This document shows, one piece after another, positions 6,594 to 11,164 of a stretch of DNA of 11,164 nucleotides. The position numbers were made by a program, and so were the translations under genes. Position 1 is the first letter of the stretch. Every line of letters starts with the position of its first letter. The notes under the pieces are model-generated. The model saw only the letters and a program-made list of their open reading frames with translations, did no database searches and was not told the DNA's origin. Origin of the DNA: an uncultured Clostridia bacterium (GTDB lineage Bacteria > Bacillota > Clostridia > Christensenellales > Borkfalkiaceae); NCBI GenBank assembly GCA_905235765.1, contig CAJOMM010000057.1:1-11164 (forward strand), in the 5' to 3' direction.

Positions 6594-7892
6594 ATGAAAA
6601 AGTTTTATAAAAGTTTATTTCCGTTGTTTTTATCGTTGATATTACTTTTCAGCGTAAGCGGTTGCTCGTTTATAAAGGACAGTTCTTCAAAAAACACCCC
6701 ACACATTGGGGACTCCGAAATCGCGGCGCAGTCCGTCAATTTCGGCACGATAGATTCCAATGAGCGTAAAGAGTTATCCGTTGTGGACGCTGTAAGTAAG
6801 GTCGAGCGCACTTCGGTAGCCATAACTAACGAGACAGGAGCCGGATCCGGCGTTATAGTGGATATATCTTTTGAAAACGGCGAAGAAAAATATGCCGCTT
6901 CCTGGAAATCCGACGAGAATATCGTTTACATTATCACTTGTCAACATATGATATCCGATATGGGGGAGATAACGGTTTATATTCCCGATGAGGACTGTAA
7001 TTACGAAAATAAAGATTATATTTTCGAAGGCTATATCGGCAATAAACCTGCGGCGGAATACGAAAGGGAAGGCTACGCCGTAACTTTGGTCGGAGGCGAT
7101 TTTGAATCGGATATCGCGCTCCTTAAACTGAATCTTAATATCGCGGCGGATTCAGGCAATAAACTTTCCGCGACAAAAATCGAAAAAGCGCAAATTCCTT
7201 CCGCCGATTATAGCGTAAGGAAAGGCGAAACGGTTTTTTCCATCGGCAATCCAACGGGCATGTTGCCCGGTACCGTGTCGAGCGGTAACGTGAGCTATCT
7301 TGAACGACAGACCAGCGTAGCGGAAATAGGCAATATGACGCTTATGCAGATAGCGGTTTCCACCAACCCCGGTAATTCCGGCGGCGGACTTTATAATCTT
7401 TACGGCGAACTTGTGGGAATAACCAACGCAGGCAACACTAATTACACGGACATCAATTTTGCAATACCTTGCTTTTTATCCGACGGAAACGGTTTTGTGG
7501 AAATAGCGGCGCAACTCGGCGGCACGGCAAAAGAAGATAACTACGGATTTATAAACGGCAGAAAACAGAAATTCGGATTTTCGATTATGGGGAATACTTC
7601 CGACGGCGAAAAATACGTTTACGTTACCGAAGTGGTTGCAAACGGAATTGCGGCGAACGCGGGGCTTAAAACAAACGACGTAATAAATAAGGCGACAGTT
7701 TACGACGAAAATAACGAACAGAAATATACCACAGACGTATATGAAGTAGCCGACGTAGACAGCGCGATACAGAAAATGGAAACGGGGTACGCTTTAGAAT
7801 TGAGTTGCACGAGGACTTCCGGTTTCAGAGTGAGAACGGAAACGATAAAAATGTTAAGGCAAGACTACTGGTTCTGCAACACCGGGAAATAA
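6594..7892 (+). CDS. HtrA/DegP-like serine protease lipoprotein with C-terminal PDZ domain
   Basis: Predicted exported, membrane-anchored trypsin-like protease of 432 residues. From the ATG at 6594 there is a signal peptide (KK, hydrophobic 8-21) ending in the lipobox VSGC, so Cys24 would be lipidated. The protease domain (about 65-300) has the triad His118 (ITCQHMI), Asp173 (ESDIALLKL) and Ser262 (NPGNSGGGL), with an HtrA-type GSGVIVD start at 84. A PDZ domain (about 326-408) contains VTEVVANGIAANAGLKTNDVI, the usual substrate-sensing part of HtrA proteins. An in-frame ATG at 6573 is rejected: AAAAGGAG (6577-6584) lies after it and 9 nt before 6594, and the later start gives a standard signal sequence. 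The stretch between GSGVIVD and the His strand is longer than in DegP. It likely handles damaged or misfolded envelope proteins; substrates are unknown. It is monocistronic. Confidence 0.88.
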   Translation: MKKFYKSLFPLFLSLILLFSVSGCSFIKDSSSKNTPHIGDSEIAAQSVNFGTIDSNERKELSVVDAVSKVERTSVAITNETGAGSGVIVDISFENGEEKYAASWKSDENIVYIITCQHMISDMGEITVYIPDEDCNYENKDYIFEGYIGNKPAAEYEREGYAVTLVGGDFESDIALLKLNLNIAADSGNKLSATKIEKAQIPSADYSVRKGETVFSIGNPTGMLPGTVSSGNVSYLERQTSVAEIGNMTLMQIAVSTNPGNSGGGLYNLYGELVGITNAGNTNYTDINFAIPCFLSDGNGFVEIAAQLGGTAKEDNYGFINGRKQKFGFSIMGNTSDGEKYVYVTEVVANGIAANAGLKTNDVINKATVYDENNEQKYTTDVYEVADVDSAIQKMETGYALELSCTRTSGFRVRTETIKMLRQDYWFCNTGK

Positions 7893-7910
7893 AAAAAATA
7901 GATAAATTAT

Positions 7911-7950
7911 TTAACGCCCAACGATTAAAAATCGTTGGGCGTTAACTTTT
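7911..7950. terminator. Bidirectional intrinsic terminator between the protease gene and nagA
   Basis: A perfect 15-bp stem (7911-7925 with 7931-7945) with loop TAAAA lies between the convergent genes. On the plus strand CTTTTATTATTTTTC follows. On the minus strand the tail is T-rich, being the complement of the A-rich 7890-7910. Confidence 0.92.
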
Positions 7951-7978
7951 ATTATTTTTCGCTTTGCGGTGGGGTTGG

Positions 7979-9130
7979 TTATTTCCTTTTGTAAATTACG
8001 TTGCCTTTGGAAAGGGTGAGTCCTACGTTGAATTTTTCGTCTAATACCGTTATGTCTGCGTCTTTCCCGACGGCGATAGATCCCGTTTTATCCGCTATTC
8101 TAAGATTGTTCGCAGGATTAAAAGAAGCGAAATCTATAGCGTCCGTAAGCGGAACACCGCACTTTGTTACCATGTTTTTTACCGCATCGTTCATTTTAAG
8201 AACGCTTCCGGCAAGCGCGCCGTTATATAGTCGCGCTTCTCCGTTTTTCACTATTACTTTTTGTCCGCCGAGTTCCGATATCCCGTCTTTTAAGCCTTTT
8301 TGCCGCATAGCGTCGGTTATTAGAATAATTTTATCTTTCGGTTTGGTTTTTAAAAGCAATCTTATGGCAGGCTCGCTTACATGTATTAAATCACATATTA
8401 TCTCCGTATACAGTTCATCCATAAGCATTGCCGAACCTACCACGCCTATTTCTCTGTGGTGCAATCCTCTTTGCGCGTTATAAGTATGAGTAACGCAGGT
8501 AAGTCCTGATTTTTTGGCGGAGTCTATATCCTTTATTCCGGCGTCGGAATGACCGACGCTCACTATAACCCCACGTTTAACGATATTTTTTATGAGTTTA
8601 TTCGCTTCCGGTTCTTCGGGGGCAAGAGTTATCATCTTTATCGCGTTGCCGCTTGCCTTATAATATTTTTTGAATATTTCCGAGTTTGGTTCCGAAAGAT
8701 ATTTAAGCGGCTGTGCGCCGATATGGTTTTCCGATATGAACGGTCCCTCTAAATGAACGCCTAAAAGATTTGCGCCTTTCGTACGCCCTTTTACCATATA
8801 TTCTTTAACGCACGAGAGGGCGGAAATTATATTTTCTTCAGATTGCGTCATAGTCGTCGCAAGAAAATTTGCCGTACCTTCTTTTGCCAACTCGTCAGAG
8901 ATATCGCATAAAGCGTTATAACTTGCGTCCATCACGTCGCTGCCTGCCGCCCCGTGAATATGTTCGTCTATAAAAGCAGGGACAACGATAGAGCCTTCTT
9001 TAACCGAATACGGCTCTGAGATATCGAGATTTTCGCCTATTTTAGTTATTTTGCCGTTTTCTATCGCTATATCCAAGATTTTGACGCCTTCGCCGCGAAT
9101 ATAGATCTTGGAATTTTTAAAACCTTTCAT
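7979..9130 (-). CDS. nagA: N-acetylglucosamine-6-phosphate deacetylase
   Basis: This enzyme removes acetate from GlcNAc-6-phosphate to give glucosamine-6-phosphate, in amino-sugar catabolism and cell-wall recycling in the cytoplasm. The 383 residues have the family's normal length. The amidohydrolase fold shows PAFIDEHIHG (51-60; His57, His59), HLEGPF (126-131) with metal-binding Glu128, VGHSDA with His194, THTYNAQRGLHHREIG (214-229) with His215, and ITDAM with catalytic Asp273. The last four lie at almost the same numbers as in E. coli NagA. The usual HLFNAM reads HTYNAQ here. The start at 9130 has AGGAG 7 nt upstream and follows its own strong promoter. nagB is not next to it in the window; the gene stands alone, separated from the DUF4363 gene upstream by 60 nt and from the protease gene by a bidirectional terminator. 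Confidence 0.95.
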   Translation of the reverse strand: MKGFKNSKIYIRGEGVKILDIAIENGKITKIGENLDISEPYSVKEGSIVVPAFIDEHIHGAAGSDVMDASYNALCDISDELAKEGTANFLATTMTQSEENIISALSCVKEYMVKGRTKGANLLGVHLEGPFISENHIGAQPLKYLSEPNSEIFKKYYKASGNAIKMITLAPEEPEANKLIKNIVKRGVIVSVGHSDAGIKDIDSAKKSGLTCVTHTYNAQRGLHHREIGVVGSAMLMDELYTEIICDLIHVSEPAIRLLLKTKPKDKIILITDAMRQKGLKDGISELGGQKVIVKNGEARLYNGALAGSVLKMNDAVKNMVTKCGVPLTDAIDFASFNPANNLRIADKTGSIAVGKDADITVLDEKFNVGLTLSKGNVIYKRK

Positions 9131-9149
9131 AGCATTTCTCCTGCAATAG

Positions 9150-9178
9150 ATTTTAGCATTAAATTATAGGTTTGTCAA
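9150..9178 (-). promoter_or_regulatory. Promoter of nagA (TTGACA-17-TAAAAT, extended -10)
   Basis: On the minus strand a consensus -35 TTGACA (9173-9178), a 17-nt spacer and TAAAAT (9150-9155) preceded by TGC fit the sigma-70/SigA consensus closely. Transcription would begin near 9143. No clear operator palindrome was found over it. Confidence 0.85.
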
Positions 9179-9190
9179 GGTCAAGAGCTT

Positions 9191-9568
9191 TTATAGAATA
9201 TTTTCTATAGATAAAGCGAAACACTTGGGGATTTGTTCGGAAAGTTCTTTTATAACCTCTAATTTTGAGAGCGCGTCTTCCCATTTTTCTTTTTCAACAA
9301 GTCTTACGGCTTCGGCGATCCAGAGATCCAACTCTTTTATCTCGCTGTGCGGCACAAAAGCATGAAGAGATTTTTTATAATACAGCCATTTGTTTTGAAG
9401 CGCGTAAATATCGTCCTCCGTCGCCGTTTCGTCCTTTACTTTGCAGTAAACGGCTGACGCTTCCGTGTAAAATTCGGAAAAATGCACTTGAATAAAATGC
9501 GATTCTATAATTGCGCCTGTAAACAGTATTACAATAGCGCACAACATAGAAAGTATGGATTTTACCAT
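9191..9568 (-). CDS. DUF4363-type small membrane-anchored protein
   Basis: A 125-residue protein of unknown function. It has one N-terminal hydrophobic segment (about 4-21) and then a mostly helical, charged domain with WLYYKKSLHAFVPHSEI and a pattern of helical pairs. The short cytoplasmic N-terminus with one lysine suggests a single-pass anchor with the rest outside, or an uncleaved signal. Length, topology and position directly after a DUF421 gene match the DUF4363 family, which commonly travels with DUF421 in Clostridia. The start overlaps the end of the DUF421 gene by 7 bp (the ATG reads over its TAA stop) and has AGGAGG 7 nt upstream, so translation is probably coupled. This suggests the two products work together. 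No terminator is visible before nagA. Confidence 0.75.
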   Translation of the reverse strand: MVKSILSMLCAIVILFTGAIIESHFIQVHFSEFYTEASAVYCKVKDETATEDDIYALQNKWLYYKKSLHAFVPHSEIKELDLWIAEAVRLVEKEKWEDALSKLEVIKELSEQIPKCFALSIENIL

Positions 9569-10248
9569 TTTAATTCCTCCTTTATCGGGAAATACTTAAT
9601 ATCGTATTTCCGATTTTTGAATTTGAGATAACATCTGCCGTTGCCGTCCACCGTCAACACTTCCGTTTCTTTGAGGGTGCCGCCGTTTTGCTTTATAAAT
9701 TCTGTTATTTCGTTCTTGTCAGTATTTAAAAGCTCAAGATTTTTATCGTCCGTTTTGCCGTTGTTTACGATAAGAACGGGAATTGATTCGGGAGATTTTT
9801 GGCGTTCGTCGTTTTCAAAAGGCGAGAGTTTTCCGTTTGATTCGAATATGGCGTAGGTCAGGTCGTCTAAAGAAAAATATCCCAAAGCGCGCATAGATTC
9901 TATAAGATCCTGAACGTCCATATTATTTTTTTTGAGTTCTCTAAAGCATACGCCGTTGCGATTGATAACCACCGAAGGTTCGCCGGAGATAAGTCTTTTG
10001 AAAGTATTTCCGGACTGCTCCAGCAAAGATAAAAGTTGATGCAAAAAAAACAGGGTAAAAACAGCCGCAAGTCCGTATATAAGCGGTATGGATACGTCTG
10101 CCATAGGTATACATGCGAGATCGGCAATGATCAGCGTTACCACAAATTCAAACGGTTGCATTTCGCCTATTTGTCGTTTTCCCATTAGTCGCATTACGAC
10201 TATTAGAACAAAAAATATGATGCACGTTCTTATAAATATAACACTCAT
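9562..10248 (-). CDS. DUF421 (YetF-like) membrane protein
   Basis: A 228-residue member of the DUF421/YetF family. Three hydrophobic segments (about residues 4-20, 33-50 and 53-72) surround the conserved MRLMGKRQIGEMQPFEFVVTLIIADLA stretch. A soluble domain of alpha/beta type follows, with ISGEPSVVINRNG, MDVQDLIESMRALGYFSLDDLTYAIFESNGKLSPF and a C-terminal VLIVNNGK segment, all typical of the family. B. subtilis YetF is linked to spore and membrane traits, but no biochemical function is established for the family. The start at 10248 is chosen because MSVIFIRTCIIFF matches the family N-terminus. The frame stays open 30 codons further up to a TTG, but that part lacks homology and overlaps the divergent promoter. 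No Shine-Dalgarno is visible before 10248, which is unusual for this window. It heads a two-gene unit with DUF4363. Confidence 0.85.
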   Translation of the reverse strand: MSVIFIRTCIIFFVLIVVMRLMGKRQIGEMQPFEFVVTLIIADLACIPMADVSIPLIYGLAAVFTLFFLHQLLSLLEQSGNTFKRLISGEPSVVINRNGVCFRELKKNNMDVQDLIESMRALGYFSLDDLTYAIFESNGKLSPFENDERQKSPESIPVLIVNNGKTDDKNLELLNTDKNEITEFIKQNGGTLKETEVLTVDGNGRCYLKFKNRKYDIKYFPIKEELKW

Positions 10249-10269
10249 AAGGATAGTATGCGAAATTAC

Positions 10270-10298
10270 TTGACAGTTATCCGCCGTTTTGTTAGAAT
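10270..10298 (+). promoter_or_regulatory. Strong promoter of the riboswitch-folT unit
   Basis: TTGACA (10270-10275), a 17-nt spacer and TAGAAT (10293-10298) preceded by TGT. Transcription would start near 10305, immediately before the riboswitch aptamer. The element lies in the short divergent gap with the DUF421 gene. Confidence 0.88.
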
Positions 10299-10304
10299 AT
10301 ACGC

Positions 10305-10398
10305 ATATAGAGTAGCAAAAGCGCGTTAAGTGTTGCAAAATGGGATGTCGTTTGCAAACGAAAGGTTTACCTGCGGTGCTTTTGCGCGTCCGCTATCA
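10305..10398 (+). ncRNA. Tetrahydrofolate (THF) riboswitch aptamer
   Basis: The segment matches the THF riboswitch class in both conserved bases and pairing. Conserved stretches are GAGTAG (10310-10315), GCGTTAAGTGT (10323-10333), ATGGGATGTCGT (10340-10351), ACGAA (10358-10362) and GCGGTG followed later by GTCCGCTAT. Pairings seen: P1 ATAG/CTAT (10307-10310 with 10393-10396), a perfect 8-bp P2 GCAAAAGC/GCTTTTGC (10315-10322 with 10378-10385), P3 TTGCAAA/TTTGCAA (10333-10339 with 10351-10357), and a small stem AGG/CCT (10363-10365 with 10370-10372). The class binds reduced folates and usually shuts off folate transport or synthesis genes in Bacillota. Its place directly before an S-component transporter fits this exactly. 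Confidence 0.93.
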
Positions 10399-10429
10399 TC
10401 GCGCGCTTTCCGGCGCAAAATTTTATCGG

Positions 10430-10459
10430 ATCTCTCTAAATAAAAAGGGAGATTTTTTT
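10430..10459 (+). terminator. Riboswitch expression platform: terminator hairpin that contains the folT ribosome binding site
   Basis: ATCTCTCT (10430-10437) pairs with AGGGAGAT (10446-10453), 8 bp with one G-U, followed by a run of T to 10459; ATG starts at 10460. The 3' arm AGGGAG is also the only Shine-Dalgarno of the gene (8-nt spacer). The same hairpin can therefore stop transcription and hide the ribosome binding site. A 5-bp competing pair exists between TAGAG (10308-10312, overlapping the 5' arm of P1) and CTCTA (10434-10438), giving a possible antiterminator when no ligand holds P1. Confidence 0.8.
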
Positions 10460-11122
10460 ATGTCTTTTAATTTTTTGACAGAAGCCTTTGATTTTTCAAA
10501 AATCTTTGGCAACGTGTTTAGTCGTTGGTATTATTACGTCGCGCTTGCGGCTGTAATAATTTCAATAGTTATCCTATCCGTTTGTTTTAAGGATAAAGGG
10601 AAAAGAAACAGTCTTTCAAATACGCAGAAAATAGTCTATGCGGCGATGCTTGCGGCAGTGAATTTTCTGGCGAATTTTTTTACGATTCAGGCAAGCCCGG
10701 TGTTTCAGATATCTTTTGTGGCGGCGGCAGGTTTCCTTTCGGGATATATTCTCGGCGCAGGTTGGGGATTTGCGGCGGCGTTTACGGGAGATTTGATTTG
10801 CGCAATAGTAAGACCGTTCGGGGCGTATAACCCTATTATCGGTATCGGTACCGGACTTTTCGGGTTTATTCCGGGCGTTATTTTCCGTTTTTCGCGGTTG
10901 AATTCGTATTTAAATACCGTATTTTCATTTTTGACGTGTTTTATAGTTTGCTCGTTTTTCGTTAATACCTTAGGACTTTCCCTTATGTACTCTATGACTT
11001 TTGAAAGTCTTTTGATTCAACTTCCGTGGAAAGCGCTTTCTATGGCGGTAAACATGGCGCTGTGTATCGTTTTTGTGAGCGTATTACCGAAAATACTTCC
11101 TAAAGATAAATTCAATTTATAA
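10460..11122 (+). CDS. folT: ECF transporter S component, folate family (FolT-like)
   Basis: Integral membrane substrate-binding subunit (220 residues) of an energy-coupling factor vitamin transporter; it would need the EcfT/EcfA1/EcfA2 module encoded elsewhere. Hydrophobic segments are at about 24-43, 56-76, 82-104, 105-118, 125-145, 151-172 and 190-211. The segment QKIVYAAMLAAVNFLANFFT opens the canonical S-component part, and GAGWGFAAAFTGDLICAIVRPFGAYNP is the typical loop-helix region. The first segment before KDKGKR looks like an extra N-terminal helix relative to the standard six. The substrate is assigned mainly from the tetrahydrofolate riboswitch directly upstream; the protein alone only says vitamin-type S component. 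The ATG at 10460 has AGGGAG 8 nt upstream. An in-frame ATG at 10340 lies inside the riboswitch and is rejected. The 42 bases after the stop hold no clear terminator, so a further gene may follow. Confidence 0.87.
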   Translation: MSFNFLTEAFDFSKIFGNVFSRWYYYVALAAVIISIVILSVCFKDKGKRNSLSNTQKIVYAAMLAAVNFLANFFTIQASPVFQISFVAAAGFLSGYILGAGWGFAAAFTGDLICAIVRPFGAYNPIIGIGTGLFGFIPGVIFRFSRLNSYLNTVFSFLTCFIVCSFFVNTLGLSLMYSMTFESLLIQLPWKALSMAVNMALCIVFVSVLPKILPKDKFNL

Positions 11123-11164
11123 AAACGTCCTAAAGTTATACGCTTTATGCGATTTGAAAACGAT

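Noticed and set aside
8001..8483. 160-codon plus-strand ORF inside nagA
   Set aside because: It lies antisense to a well-conserved enzyme, with no ribosome binding site and no recognisable protein motif.
9192..9209. 7-bp AT-rich inverted repeat at the end of the DUF4363 gene, considered as a terminator
   Set aside because: It has no T-run on the minus strand, lies inside the coding end and is too AT-rich to be a convincing intrinsic terminator.
10249..10338. 30-codon extension of the DUF421 protein starting at TTG
   Set aside because: It overlaps the divergent folT promoter and riboswitch and does not resemble the family N-terminus.
10340..10459. 40-codon N-terminal extension of the S component
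   Set aside because: It runs through the THF riboswitch and terminator and has no homology; AGGGAG supports the ATG at 10460.
1..11164. CRISPR arrays, insertion sequences, tRNA or rRNA genes, defence systems
   Set aside because: No direct-repeat arrays, transposase motifs, terminal inverted repeats or tRNA-like folds were seen; the genes are housekeeping or common accessory families.

Overview
The window reads as ordinary chromosome from a low-to-moderate GC Gram-positive bacterium, most likely an uncultured member of the Bacillota, class Clostridia. The evidence is the infC-rpmI-rplT operon behind a long attenuator-type leader, strong AAGGAG-type ribosome binding sites, an archaeal-type aspartyl-tRNA synthetase, a DegV protein, a DUF421/DUF4363 pair, and a tetrahydrofolate riboswitch in front of an ECF-type S component. 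No mobile element, CRISPR array, tRNA or rRNA was found. A species cannot be named from the sequence alone.

Layout. (1) Bases 1-987 (+): the 3' part of a NahK-like N-acetylhexosamine kinase, cut by the window edge. It converges on (2) an archaeal-type, probably non-discriminating AspRS (1038-2375, -), with a bidirectional terminator between them. (3) A divergent promoter region (2376-2547) serves AspRS and a DegV fatty-acid-binding protein (2548-3402, +). (4) A perfectly spaced promoter and a leader of about 175 nt with an attenuator precede infC, which begins with the rare start codon ATT at 3661, then rpmI, rplT and a terminator. (5) A TrmH/SpoU RNA methyltransferase and a YebC-family protein form a two-gene unit (4801-6285, +) ended by a strong terminator. 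(6) A gene-free, hairpin-rich stretch of about 290 nt leads to an HtrA-like serine protease lipoprotein (6594-7892, +). It converges on (7) nagA (7979-9130, -), which has its own strong promoter. (8) DUF421 and DUF4363 membrane proteins overlap by 7 bp (9191-10248, -). (9) Divergent from them, a promoter, a tetrahydrofolate riboswitch and a terminator that contains the ribosome binding site control an ECF S component, inferred to be FolT (10460-11122, +).

How the parts relate. Much of the window is translation machinery: IF3, L35, L20, an rRNA-type methyltransferase, YebC and AspRS. NagA and the NahK-like kinase both act on N-acetylated amino sugars, entering through the 6-phosphate and the 1-phosphate respectively. 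The folate transporter and its riboswitch are the clearest regulated unit: folate sensing should turn off folate uptake. Five of six recognisable promoters carry an extended -10 (TGn immediately before the hexamer).

No wholly new system is evident. The points most worth a second look are the folate riboswitch with its composite terminator/SD hairpin, the ATT start and leader of infC, the structured gene-free region at 6337-6522, and the uncharacterised DUF421-DUF4363 pair.
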